Notes under the pieces: model-generated
What the model was told of the DNA's origin: nothing
Seen by the model: the letters and a program-made list of their open reading frames with translations, nothing else
Database searches by the model: none
Shown: piece after piece, positions 23,636 through 35,170 of the stretch
Numbering within the stretch: position 1 is the stretch's first letter
Layout of the letters: each line of letters opens with the position of its first letter
Assembly: GCA_019009955.1 (NCBI GenBank)
Contig: CM032228.1
Location: 125,619,501-125,683,500, forward strand
DNA length: 64,000 nt
DNA from: Riptortus pedestris
Lineage: Eukaryota > Arthropoda > Insecta > Hemiptera > Alydidae
Direction: 5' to 3'
Position numbers and translations under genes: made by a program

Positions 23636-26065
23636 CAGTGTTGGGCATTACTCAAGTAAATTTTTACTCTAGTATTAATCATGAGTGAAAATTTAATCAT
23701 TACTCATCACTCATTAATCACACATAAATGTTTCACTCATCATTCATCACTCTCATAAATGAGTGATTACTTTTAATTATTACTCATCGCTTTTCACTCG
23801 TTTTTCCTATGAGTGAAACTATAATCCCCTTCCTTTTTCCTTTACAATAACAAACTACCTATTCTAGTTGGAACCTGCACTGTTAATCTTCTTGAATATT
23901 AGTCAGTCAGTCCTCACTAGACAGTGAAACAAATACATTTTAGTGACAATGTCTTTCTCTGTGCCAATACCAAGCCGGTCAGAAAGCAGTGCTGTTAATA
24001 CCTGCGATTCATCTGATGAAGAAAGGGAAAGCTCTACTGCATTAAATATCACAATTTTAGACGGTAAATTCTTTAAATTAAAATCTATTAATGGTAAAAT
24101 TTGCATCGGTACTTGCATGCTTTGCCTCCCTAAAGTTGTAGAAATTAAGGGTTACGGGACATCTTCTACAAATTTTAGGTCCCATTTGCAAAGAAGACAC
24201 GGCATGGAAACCGTAATTGAATATAAAGAATATACTGAAAATATTAAGGAAAGTAATGCAGGGAGAAGCCACATTACTGCTATTTCAAATTCTTCAAAAA
24301 GAAGTAAAAATAACCCCTCAGCTTCAAATAAAAAAAGGGAAAAGTTCAATGAAGCAGTAGTAAAATTTATTATTGATGGTATGGTCCCTTTACGGATTGT
24401 TGAAAACAAATATTTCAAGGAAATGTTTAGTGTGCTTGAAATTGAAAACACTGGTGTAGACATCTTTAGTCGTCGTACTTTGGGGAGGAAGATAGATGAC
24501 TATAATTTACTGTGTGAACAAAAAATAAAGGTTATATGTGCAGAAACTACTTACATTTGTACAACTTGTGATATTTGGTCGGGTAGAAAAAGAAGTTTCT
24601 TGGGTGTTACGATGCACTGGATATCAGAAAAATATCAAAGGAAATCTCTTGCTTTGGCTTGTCGTCGTTTTCGTAACACTCATTCAGCTGAACGAATTGC
24701 TTTATTATTAAAACAAATATATGATCACTTTGGATTGTCAAACAGTAAGATTGTTGCTACGATTACAGACAATGCTAGTAATTTTATAAAAGCTTTCCGA
24801 ATTTATGGAGTGAAAAGTAGACTAATTCATTGTGAATCAAGCAATTATATTTTTTCCAAAGAGCCACTTACAAGCGTTGATTCTTCCGATAGTGAACACG
24901 ATAACAATGATGCAAATGAAACCAATGTTAATACTAGTGATTTATCAAGATTTTTATCATATCACATCAGATGTTGTACTCACACTTTAAGTTTATGTGT
25001 TTCAAAGGATGGTATTACGGCTATCCAAACTAATGAAGAGATGTCAATTATTCATAATTATGTACTAAAAAAATGTAATCTGCTATGGAAATCTGCTGCG
25101 AGACCCAAAACAGCAGAAATTATTTTTGAAATCTTGGCCCATAGTCTTTCACGCCCTATTGAAACTAGATGGAATTCTCTGTACGACAGTTTAAAAGAAA
25201 TAGCTGCCATGAAAGCTAAAAGTTTCCATCTTTGCACGGCTTTGAATTTAAAATATGCATTAAATGAAGAAGATTTTCGCTACAATACTGAACACCTTGA
25301 ATGCACAAAACCGTTCGCCGATTTCATAGACATTTTGCAAGCCGAAAATAATATTTTCTTCGGAATTTTATTACCATCTCTACTTTCTTTAAACAATAAA
25401 CTGCAAATTTTGTCTAAACGTGACTTTATTCATTGCGAACCTTTGGTTGGTGCTTTGCAAGGAAGTGTTCGACAACGATTTGAAGAATTATTCTCGTTCA
25501 ACACTGAACTCTCTCAAAAGGCGGCTATTGCAGCATTTTCCTACCCAAGATTCAAAAGGAGGTGGTTACAGAGTGTACCTGTATCCTATCGCGATTATTT
25601 ACAAAATATGTTTAAAGATGCAGTTACTTTAGAAAATCCCGAATTTCAAACAGTCGTTCTTGATACTACTAACGAGATCACACAAGAAGATGACGCATTT
25701 TTTGATTTTGAAGAATCCTCACTTACATCCGTTCCATTTTCCAATTTATCGTCAATTGAACTACAAATACAGCAGTATTTCAATGACCCGTCCAGAGATT
25801 TAGAAAGTTTGGAGAAATATCCAGTCATAAAAAGGACTTTTTACAAGTTCAACACTCCGTTGCCTTCTTCCGCCCCTGTAGAAAGGCTATTCTCTTATGC
25901 CACTATGACAAATTTACCGAAAGCAAATAAACTGGCAGATAGCTTTTTTGAAAAAAGGGTAATTCTTAAGGCAAATATGGCATCACTTGATTGAAAGCCC
26001 TTTTTAGTGTATTTCTCTATTACTGATACAATTGTTGTATTATTAAAATACAACTCCAATAGCTT

Positions 26066-26108
<43 letters not shown>

Positions 26109-26490
26109 TAATATTATTTTAGAAGAAGAAATGTTATATTTATTTTATTGGGCTGTTAGACAATCATTTGATTTTTTTTTTTATCTTATAATATTATTAT
26201 GAGAAGTTATAATTTGTTTTGTTTAATAAATATATTGTGCTAAAAAATAACTTTTTTGTTTTTAAATCATTACTCATGGTAGTTAAATGAGTGATGAGTG
26301 ATGAACTCATGGTGTAAAACTAAGAGTGATCACTCATCACTCATAAACATAAGAGTAATGAGTGAAGATCGATCACTCATCACTCATGAACATGAGAGTA
26401 AAGAGTGATTTAATCATACTTTTTCTCTTGGTCATAGAAGTGATTACTCATTAATCATCACTCATTTACTCGAGTAATTGCCCAACACTG
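23636..26490 (+). mobile_element. Complete hAT transposon
   Basis: Left end CAGTGTTGGGCATTACTC and right end (read inward) CAGTGTTGGGCAATTACTC are inverted repeats differing by one inserted A. Flanking octamers TTAGAGAC (23628-23635) and TTAGAGGC (26491-26498) match at 7 of 8 positions, the hAT target duplication. Subterminal DNA on both sides (23650-23815 and 26265-26470) is packed with TGAGTGA and TCACTCA in both orientations. A single long reading frame occupies 23943-25994, and a poly(T) tract lies at 26069-26105. With both ends and an open transposase this copy is potentially autonomous. Confidence 0.95.
23943..25994 (+). CDS. hAT transposase, 683 aa
   Basis: A DDE-type cut-and-paste transposase. 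A BED-type zinc finger occupies about residues 54-86 (C58-x2-C61, then H81 and H86 in SHLQRRH) and should bind the transposon ends. The RNase H-like core follows: D210 in TTCDIWSGRKRSFLGVTMHW, D276 in ATITDNASNF, a CCTHTLSL helix near 344-351, and RPIETRWNSLYDSL near 404-417, which ends the family's helical insertion. The catalytic glutamate is E647 in SSAPVERLFSYA, within the C-terminal dimerisation region. Length is normal for the family. The next ATG (23949) is only two codons in. All three catalytic residues are present and no stop or shift interrupts, so it may still be active. It sits centrally between subterminal repeat clusters. Confidence 0.95.
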   Translation: MTMSFSVPIPSRSESSAVNTCDSSDEERESSTALNITILDGKFFKLKSINGKICIGTCMLCLPKVVEIKGYGTSSTNFRSHLQRRHGMETVIEYKEYTENIKESNAGRSHITAISNSSKRSKNNPSASNKKREKFNEAVVKFIIDGMVPLRIVENKYFKEMFSVLEIENTGVDIFSRRTLGRKIDDYNLLCEQKIKVICAETTYICTTCDIWSGRKRSFLGVTMHWISEKYQRKSLALACRRFRNTHSAERIALLLKQIYDHFGLSNSKIVATITDNASNFIKAFRIYGVKSRLIHCESSNYIFSKEPLTSVDSSDSEHDNNDANETNVNTSDLSRFLSYHIRCCTHTLSLCVSKDGITAIQTNEEMSIIHNYVLKKCNLLWKSAARPKTAEIIFEILAHSLSRPIETRWNSLYDSLKEIAAMKAKSFHLCTALNLKYALNEEDFRYNTEHLECTKPFADFIDILQAENNIFFGILLPSLLSLNNKLQILSKRDFIHCEPLVGALQGSVRQRFEELFSFNTELSQKAAIAAFSYPRFKRRWLQSVPVSYRDYLQNMFKDAVTLENPEFQTVVLDTTNEITQEDDAFFDFEESSLTSVPFSNLSSIELQIQQYFNDPSRDLESLEKYPVIKRTFYKFNTPLPSSAPVERLFSYATMTNLPKANKLADSFFEKRVILKANMASLD

Positions 26491-26498
26491 TTAGAGGC

Positions 26499-27639
26499 CA
26501 ACTCCAATATTTTCAATATGTGTTTGTATTATTTATTCAGGACGCTACGAACAAAAATAGCAAGATTCCAAATCCAGTTTTTCAGTATTTAAAACAAAAA
26601 CAAAAATCATTGTTCTGCCAAAACTTGAAAACCTACATTATTTAACTGTATTTAACTATAGTTTTCATTATCTTTCCCACCTAAGAGATATTTAATTCAG
26701 TTACTGTTTCGAGCAACTCTCCAATCTTTCTATTAAACAAATAGACTGGTATAGACTGGTCTCTGATTTGACCAGTGAAATAATCAACCTACATTAAAAT
26801 GGCATCTTTGTATAAGAAAAAAATTAAATAGAGGAATTTAGGACTGCTATGAAAAATTATGAAATGAGACGTAATTGAATTCTTCAATTAAGAAACGTTA
26901 AAGTTACGGTTAATTTCTACTAGCCCAAAAGAACCTCTAACAGAATTAAATAAATATCAATGTTAATAAGCGGAAAAAAAATTATGCCTCTAATAGGGAC
27001 TACCAGTTTTTGTAATCTAGTGGTAAAATAAATAATGGTAAAACATGGGATTTAATACTAATAAATAAAATTACTATTAAATCAAATGACTTTTGAATTC
27101 TCAGTTTAATCTTGACTAGAAAAATTGAGTAAAACATTTCTGTGCAATTGTATGATATTTAAAATGTATTACTAAACTTATTTGTCTTGAGAACAGATGG
27201 GGAAAAGTGGCAGAATCACTAATATCAACAAAAGAACATTTTGGTACGTCACTTTTAATGGAATATGTACCAGAGCATGATTTGTATTTAAATACTTACA
27301 CATACATATTACATATTTTCAGGTTGAATACACAACAATTAAAAACAAACAAGCTGCTAGATAAAAACAGTGAAGTAATACGGAAAACGAAATTTATTTT
27401 TCTCATGGCGAACCCATCTGCTGAAAAGTATATTTGGAATTTAGGCTTGGAATAACATGTTTCAAGATATATTCGCTCATTGCTAAAGTTCGATGGCTAA
27501 AATGGGGGTTTACTAAAGGCTGGAAATTAAAAAAAAATGCCAAAATCTACGTTAATGTTTAAGATAGAGAAACGTATACGTTTATAGAAAATTAAATTTT
27601 TAGCAATATTGATTATACACAATTGTTCGTTCCGGCTCG
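26499..27639. other. No recognised gene
   Basis: AT-rich. A TATAGACTGG duplication near 26745-26760 and an 82-codon open frame at 27207-27455 without a recognisable domain are all that is seen. Confidence 0.4.
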
Positions 27640-27890
27640 TAGCAACGGATATATTTTGGAGTTTCTATTTTTTCCCTTCTAACCCCCCCCCCACCCCTCC
27701 AAATTAGTTTTACATGAGACATTAAGATCGTTAGAGCGATAACAAAGAAGTATTTAAACATGTATATAATTTCGAATGGAACTCATTATCGTCATCTAGA
27801 TAGGATCGATGGATAGTTAAGCAATTTTTTCGGAAATCGCGCCATTTTTACAAACTCAATAACTGATTTCTAATCAGGAAAATCTAATAA
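27640..27890 (+). repeat. HINE-like repeat, strongly diverged
   Basis: Recognisable blocks in the right order: AACGGATATATTTTGG, a C-run (27684-27697), TTTTACATGAGACATTAAG, a GTTAGAGCGATAAC block in place of the usual CTAGAGCGGTAAC, GAACTCATTATCGTCATCTA and GGATCGATGGATAG, then a decayed end ATTTCTAATCAGGAAAATCT. The (AT)n tract is reduced to TGTATATAAT, so this is an old copy. Confidence 0.72.
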
Positions 27891-28739
27891 AGTCCCAAGT
27901 ATAATGACTCACCATTAAATCCCAAGAAATATTTTAAAATAAAATTTTGTTTAATTTTTAATGAATGAGCGTAGTTCTCTGGCACCTAAGACACTATTAT
28001 ATGGCTCTTTGGTCATACTTCTAGTTAACTGAGATTCATCAATCTTATATTAACTCGAGTATATTAATTTAAATTTCACAACATAATTGAGATACAATTG
28101 AGAGTAAAGTTAAGCTCTGTGCCTAGGGTTGTGGTGCCACAAATTATTTCTTCTGGCGTGACATTTAATACACTTTCGGATTCTGTAGAAGGTTTTAGTG
28201 AGTATCAATTCAGTGAGTTATAACTTTGCCGTTAACCTAGTTTGAAATATGCAGGGGCTAGGTTGGTTTGTCGACAACTTTGGTACAACTACAGGCTTGT
28301 TGGGAGCCTGGGAGCAATGGATAAATTTAATAATACAGAGTGTATATGTCCGAACCATTCTAACTCAAAATAATTCTATTCTCTGGAACTTCCAATGGTG
28401 TTCCATTGGACAAATTTTAATGTTATCTTCTACTATATCACATTAACCTGCGGTTCTGATTCCAATCAGTCTATTTTATTGCCGATTATTTTTAGCCTTT
28501 GTGTTTCCGAAATTATTAAATTATAAAATTTAAATTAATACATAATTAATATTAATATTAGTTGGGATGTTGACCAAAATATATACCCTCTATTTCTATG
28601 AATTAAGTAGCTGTGATACAATAATAAAGAATATTACTGGTTTTTATATTTCTTCTTACTGTGTTAATAAGCTGAAAATATGGGTGGCGATTTACTACGT
28701 TCAATCTGATTAACGGACAGCAGGGGCAGCATATACTAT
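27891..28739. other. No recognised gene
   Basis: No supported coding sequence or repeat. Confidence 0.4.
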
Positions 28740-28749
28740 GCAAATGTAA

Positions 28750-28999
28750 AATTTAAATTATTTATTAACGTCCGCTTTATGCAACTTGCGCTTTATGAAA
28801 GGCTAACTGGGACGTGTTATCTACATGTTACCACCCTTTTCAAGCATGGGTGGGACTGAGAATTTTATTTAATGAATTCCGTCACTAAATAAATTCCTTT
28901 CCAATTGATTTCCAGGTGAGAATCAAACTCGCCACTCTAGGTTTACCATGTGAGATTAAGGCCAACGCTTTCACTCACATGGCTAACCTATGCCCCTAA
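28750..28999 (-). mobile_element. SINE, near full-length
   Basis: Flanked by GCAAATGTAA at 28740-28749 and 29000-29009. On the minus strand it starts with the tRNA-like head (complement of CACTCACATGGCTAACC near 28970-28986), has a B-box-like GAGTTTGATTCTC around 28918-28930, the body block complementary to GTTACCACCCTTTTCAAGC, and ends at TTTATTAACGTCC. The tail is short and A/T rich, not a clean trinucleotide repeat. Confidence 0.88.
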
Positions 29000-29009
29000 G
29001 CAAATGTAA

Positions 29010-30029
29010 GAATGCAAGTTTTGTTTATACAATTTCATAAATACAAAGAAAACCACATGTTCACGTCATATTTTTGTGGAAATACATTGCGAAATCTACA
29101 TTTGTCAATTTATGCCCCGACAAAAATACCTTTCATAATTATCGTATCCCTTAATCATGGATTTTCTTTTTTATATATATATATATATTTTTCCCAACGA
29201 ACCAGCTATCGTTAGTATCGAATATTCATATACATGAGTAACGGCTATTTTGATTATTAGTTTAATATTTGTGACCATTTCATTTTGGACAATGCTGGAA
29301 AAGTATTGTGGCAATATCCAACCAGAAAACAAATGGACAGAAAATAATAATATTTCAAAACTACTTAATGCTAGTATAGAAGTTCAATGTGTTTTCATTA
29401 GTTTCATTAGGAATAAAGGCCTCTCTTCAATAAACGAATGCTGATAAGAATCTAAAAATTCAATGGCTTGTATGTCTTTCCCTAATTGCACCTTATAGGT
29501 TTGAAATGTGTATATCATCACAACTACGACTGCTACTAAGCCCACTGTAAGTGCCTTGGGATATAGGAGTGGCCTGGGGGAGATATAAGAACAACTGGAA
29601 CTGCGGTATGAGATAAAAAGGTGGTCAGAATACGAGGGTTGGTTGACCAAAAGAGTAAAGCTCTCAAAAATTCCATGAATTGATTATGGCGGTAGAAGGG
29701 AGGGCAGTCTCCCTTCAGTGCTCTGTGAAAGGGCGCTCTTTAACCCTTTGCGGCCAATTCCCACAAACCCCTTCCTATAACAAGACTAGGCCTTTCTCAA
29801 ACTATTGCAAAATTATTCTTTCTTATATACTGTCCAAGTATAAATGTCCATTATATTGTCATAGTAAATCCATTATGGGGCCCTAATAAATTCCTTCAAC
29901 ATACTTCATTGAATGGCGTTTAGAATATAGTTCAATCAAGGAAGTTTAGATTGAGTCAATAGCACTTTTTCTACCCCCTTCTTATGGAAAAAAATTTCTG
30001 ATGAGCTTCATCTCATGGATGAATACCAC
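29010..30029. other. No recognised gene
   Basis: No credible gene. A short (AT)n lies at 29174-29189. TTAACCCTTTGCGGCCAA at 29740 resembles a piggyBac terminus without a matching partner. Confidence 0.4.
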
Positions 30030-30235
30030 TGATTATTTGACTGGTGTTACGGCCCATTTGTATCGTCACCGAAGACAGGCAATTGAGATAAAATATAAGG
30101 AGGAGAGTCCTGCGCGGGGCTGACTGCGCGAGTGACGGAGGCAAGAGATGATTGCTGGGACAAGCGATTATACAGATAGAAGCGTCCACCTCGAGCTCTC
30201 CTGAGGACTTCACTCCACATAAACGCTTTGGCGGA
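30030..30235 (-). repeat. Segment related to the core of the hAT-N element
   Basis: On the minus strand this segment (GAGGTGGACGCTTCTATCTG and, farther on, CTTGTCCCAGCAATCATCTC) aligns with 7500-7640 of the hAT-N (GAAGGTAGACGCTCCTACCA, CTTGTTCTAGCGATCACCTC), including a similar short open frame (GELEVDAS against VELKVDAP). I find no CAG-type hAT termini around it. It could be a fragment of a related element or of a shared source sequence. Confidence 0.5.
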
Positions 30236-30279
30236 TTAATGTGATTACAGATGGGTTTATGTCGTAGTCGCGAGTTTAA

Positions 30280-31301
30280 CCTTAGAACGGTAGTGATATT
30301 ATTTCCCGCTTAATGGTATTGATACGTAAATTTTACGTGTGCTACTGATAATTGGTGAAATTATTCAAAATTTGTTATTGTTTGGGACTATTTTTTTATT
30401 TTATTAAAAGATACACTTTTCTTACTTAACTTATATCTAAGTTAATATCTAATAATGTGCACGGCAATCCTTTTAGGCGCTTGGTTCGAAACACGTTCCG
30501 GAGGTTGTGTGCTCCATTCATATCCATTCTTACCAAGGACTACCCCACCTTCTACATTTATTGTAACTGATCTGTCAATATTGTGTGGTTGAGAGGTTTT
30601 AGGTTTTTTTTGCCTCTGTATTTCTTCTCTTTCTACGATTGCCTTGATGTTTTCTAAAATTTGCTGACTCTCATCGCTATCTAGCCCACTCTATGTTGCA
30701 ATCATTTCCGAAGGCTCAATCTCCTCATCACATGGAGAATACTCCGAATCATCATCGGATTATCAATATCCATCTATTTCATAATTGTCATTTTCCCCAT
30801 CTGACCCATCGGAGAGTTCTTTCAACAAATTTCTTCGTCCTTTGAATATTTTTTCTCCATTTTTCAGAGACTATAAACAGATTATTATTATTATTTATAT
30901 TCTCCCTATATATCTTTGTCTTTTTTATATTAAAAAATAAAAGTTAAAAACATTAAAAGAAAATAAATTAGAATATAAAAATAAATTGGAAGAAAATAAA
31001 TTGAGAATAATATTAACTAAGTTATAGCATAAAAACCGGTTATTAGTAGCGATACGTAAATTTTACGTGCCAAAAAGTTGCGGTTAATGGTATTGATACG
31101 TAAATATTACGTGTCGTTTTTATTTCAAAAAATAGTATTGGATGAGTGGGAAGGTTCACTTAGCTGCATTTGGCGGAGGTCAAGGCCCAACTATTGGAGG
31201 GCTCATAGCTGAGGGGTGGGGGTGGTGGGGTCGCTAACGGCCCTTTGATAACAGTTCAAACCAGATCATACGTAATTTTTACGTTCACTACCATTCTAGG
31301 G
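30280..31301 (-). mobile_element. piggyBac-like element 4, internally deleted
   Basis: TTAA at 30276-30279 and 31302-31305 flank ends CCTTAGAACGGTAGTGA (left) and, read inward from the right, CCCTAGAATGGTAGTGAACG. Near-palindromic blocks containing ACGTAAATTTTACGT occur near both ends (30325, 31054 and 31097, with a variant at 31269). The minus strand carries an N-terminal transposase relic at 30440-30880; the catalytic and C-terminal parts are gone. Confidence 0.8.
30440..30880 (-). pseudogene. piggyBac transposase N-terminal relic
   Basis: Minus-strand translation gives KGRRNLLKELSDGSDGEN, an acidic serine-rich stretch with SDDDSEYSPCDEEIEPSE, a lysine/glutamate segment, and GKNGYEWSTQPPERV near 30510. 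Acidic N-termini followed by a G-x-x-W-x-x-x-P-P motif are the usual start of piggyBac transposases. In-frame stops are present (one in EIDGY-stop, one before SGLDSDE). The frame breaks after the PPERV block, so no catalytic domain follows. Confidence 0.68.
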
Positions 31302-31305
31302 TTAA

Positions 31306-34300
31306 TACAGCAGGAAGAATAGAAGATTATCTCATTGTACAAATGTATGGTTATTGTGTATACAAAATTAAGAGAAACAAAAAGGCCTATTAGTATATAT
31401 TTATAAACTTTCCTAGGGGAAATATTGTCTAATTCATTTTTCATTTATTATGTTTGTTATTAAGTTAGGTTTGTTTATTATAGTTAATAAAATGATTTGT
31501 TTGTAAAATACTTGGTTTCATTGTTACTTGGGGGAACAAACAACGTGGCGCCATAATATATTTATTTCGTCCTATTGATATAAAGGAGAATTAATTTAAC
31601 TAATAAACTCACACCCTTCTTCACTGAGTGGGTCAGCTTTGTTTCCAGTCTGTGTGGTAATACTACCATTTCAAAAGAATAAGGGTTATTTTAAGCTTTG
31701 CCCAGAAGCAACGTCCCCCCCCCCACCACAAGGGTTACGAAAAAGATTTTTTGACAATTTCCATCATTATGAAAATTTCATAAGAAATCTTCAGCAAACT
31801 AGGAATCGTCAGCAAGGAAAGAAGGAATTTGAAGGTGCGTTGTTTCCCACAAAAACCCTTATAGTTTCTTCGTTATGTTCACTCTTCTGACACCGACGTA
31901 ATTTATATCTAACGAATTACAGTGTAGATTCATGTTTTTTAAACTGTAATTGTTGTCACTGGTAATTCGTAACAAGTACTATCTTACGTGAAATTCGTGT
32001 TCCTAGTCATCATCGGGACAAAATGCAAGAGAGTGCCTTTGAACGTTTATTTGATGACTATAAATTTTTAATTCACAATTAGAAAGCACTCATTGAGTAC
32101 TATCGTTGAAAGTATTGGTTTCTGAATGAGCATTTCTTATTCTACTATGAGCGTTTGTTGCTCCTTGAGTGAACAATGTGCATTTGCCCATTGCTTTAGG
32201 AGTTCAAATTTGACGTTTTTTTTTTTTTTATATTTGCGATAAACAAACATAAAAAAACACTAATTTGAGCCTCCTCGCTATAATTTTTGTTAATGTTAGC
32301 AGGTAGACTCTTGAGAACTGAAATCACAAAACTCTGATTGCAGAAATCGCTCGACCCATAAGAAAAGTGATAGGATTTAAGTGGTAAGGCCCATATATGT
32401 AGAGTAATTAATCTCAAGGATTAGGTAATATCAAGCTAAACTAATAAGAACTTCTATAGTAATCACTCACTTTAATGGTACAATAAGGAATTGAAAACGT
32501 ACCAGCTTCTATGGTTCGTAGATGGGCATAGAAACTGTGGAGACACCATGCAGTACAGTGTGACCGGATATAGATAATCGTGTGTATTATCTGTTATCCT
32601 CCTTATAAGCTCGGTAATCTTATCATCGCTGGCAAGGCATCACAAATATGGCTGATTTATTGACATTGCCGTAATTAGGAACATTGATTGCGGATAAATA
32701 TTACCAAGTAGTTTCACGATATTGTCAAGTATAGACAAATAATGCGGAAAACAAACAAACCATGAAAGAACTGCAAGGCAGTGCCGTAGAGGAAGGTTTA
32801 CCAGGAACTAAAGGGTACACGTTTTAAGTGGGAAATAAGGTTTGACCTAGTTCATAGTTGTTTATACTTTGAGTAATTATTTTTCCATGTTTTGTTTTCA
32901 CTGGAGCATTACAAGGTACAGCGTTGCCGTGACTTGACGGAGTAAATCAGCCCAGAAATGGATACTGTACCCCGTTTATTATAAAGATCTTATCAGGCTG
33001 TTTTTAAGCCTAAATTAACCCTGTCACAAGTGTTCATTTTCATTTTTCTTTTTAAAAATAACTTCATTTTAAACTAATTTTTTAAAGGATTTATTGTTCC
33101 ATGGTAGTTATTGTGTAATGTTTTGCTTATCAGCTGGGGTAAAAAAAACATCACTGAATATTTATACGTATTTATATATGTAAAAATTATTGAGGAAAAA
33201 AAACAAGCTTGTATACACCTACAACAAATTAAATTATTATGTTTTTATTTAGTGAACTAACAACTCTTAAAAACGAAATTACATAAAATTTTTTGAAATT
33301 ATTTTTCACCCTGTTTAAAATTCATTAACTGTATTTCATCACTAGTAGCGTTCTAGCAATCTTTAGAAAAAAGCATTATTTATGTGAACTGAATGCTTTT
33401 GAATCTGACTTTTTAATTAGTAATTAGCGGTTATTATTATTTACTTAAATATACTCAATAATCTATGAAATATGAGGATATTATCAAAAACAAAATTTTA
33501 ATATTTTTGAACCTTTTAATAAAACCACAACAACTACATGCTATAATTAATGTAAGTATACTTAAAACCATTAGTCTTAAATCAGAAGTTAAAAATAAAA
33601 TATCATAAACTTCATTGTGTTTTTTACCTTATTTGTTCCATATAGTAGCAGCTACTATACTATTCAAGCTATCGTGTTTATCAAAATAATAATCAGATAC
33701 CATTTAGAATGATTTCAATATACATGAGATTTTCAAATGTTGTGTAGAAATAATATTGGTAACTGCCACTTTGGTGCTTACTGGAGAATCACGCCACCTT
33801 AATGAGCTTCTATATGATTGATTTTTTTAGAGCTCGCCACATAAAGTAATAATTAATGTATTTATATAACACATTGTAACCTCTGCCTGTACATTGATTT
33901 CATCCCGAAACGTTTTCATTTCACATGGAATTTTATTTTTTCATGATTCTCATTTATTCTGCAAGACCCAAGAAAAGTATAGAGGTTGTCTTAGTTACCA
34001 GAAAACTATGAATGTGACATAAACATTAAGATTTAGTGTATTTATTTTCATATAAACGTTTATTACTTAAAAAAAAGTATTGGTGATATGCGCTTTACAA
34101 CTAAGCGTGTTACACACCTTCTTTCTATATGTATATATATTCAAATATAATTCATAAAAAGACACTTCATTTGAAGCAAATATCATTTTCTCATGACTCT
34201 AAATTGTCAGTAATATAGAATACGAGTAATCAGATAGCGGTTATGCCATTATTCAATACAGCGTTATAAAATTAATAAAGAGGAATAATTTAAAACAATA

Positions 34301-35011
34301 TCGGAGTAAGTGAAATATTTTCGCACATATCATATTATTTTTCTCAATTGGAATAGGTTGAGTTTCCGGCGTATATATACATATATTTTAGGCCTTTATT
34401 TTTGAGGAACAATAAAGAATTGAATATGGAATGGTTGCTTCAGCGTGCGAAATAAACTTAGTTTTCCCAGCACATGCGTGACTGACTTCTATATATTGGT
34501 TACAGCCTTTTCTAACTCCAATTAAATTTCTTTGTAGTGGAGCATATGTTCTGCTGATTTCTTGTAATTGAAAATAGCTTGTAATTATTTTATATTTTCA
34601 AGTATTATGTGTCCCACTCACAGATTCTTTATTAGGTATAACATTTCACATTTTTATTCTTTAAGAAAATGCACATAACTAAAATAACACCATCAAAGTT
34701 TAAATAAATTTAGTGCGATTGGTTTTTTTTATTCCTTTAAGTTACAGGATAGTGTGACACGCAGCTGCTCCATATTTGCCCTGCAGTATAAAAGGGTCTC
34801 AACTATCTGTCAATGATGGCTCAAAGATTAGAATTTAGCATTGTATATAACAGCTGACCCACTCCATTATTTGATGTACTGAATTAGTGTAATCATTACG
34901 TTTACATTCTCGATGAGGAGATGATTAGAGAAACTGAGATCTTTGTTCGGTTAATTGGCCAACTACTCGGAGATGATGTGAGTCTCAGAGAAATGTAAAT
35001 ATGGATCCATT
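31306..35011. other. Long AT-rich stretch without recognised gene
   Basis: No supported gene over 3.7 kb. Possible exceptions: an LTR-like end near 31495-31550 (AATAAA signal at 31486, then GGGGGAACAAACA and TGGCGCC), and 33870-33925, which resembles 45590-45625 of an unnamed repeat (ATTGTAACCTCTGCCTGTAC). A C-run at 31711-31724 and a T-run at 32216-32229 are present. Confidence 0.4.
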
Positions 35012-35170
35012 TATTGTTAGTATTTATTAATGGTCATTCTACGCTACTACTGGGTGGGTTATTTATAGGTTACCCATATTTTCTACCCACCGTAGGACTA
35101 AGGATTTTATTTTATGAGCTCGTCACTCTAAGAGCTAAAGAATCTTCCTTATGCAGAATAGAACGAATTT
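35012..35170 (-). mobile_element. SINE fragment, diverged
   Basis: The order TATTTATTAATGGTCATTCT, TTTATAGGTTACCCATATT, GTAGGACTAAGGATTTTATT and GAGCTCGTCACTCTAAGAG follows that of the minus-oriented SINE copies but with many substitutions. The tRNA-like head is not recognised. Confidence 0.65.

Noticed and set aside
24078..25828. Minus-strand and shifted frames inside the hAT gene
   Set aside because: Shadows of the 683-aa transposase with no domain signature.
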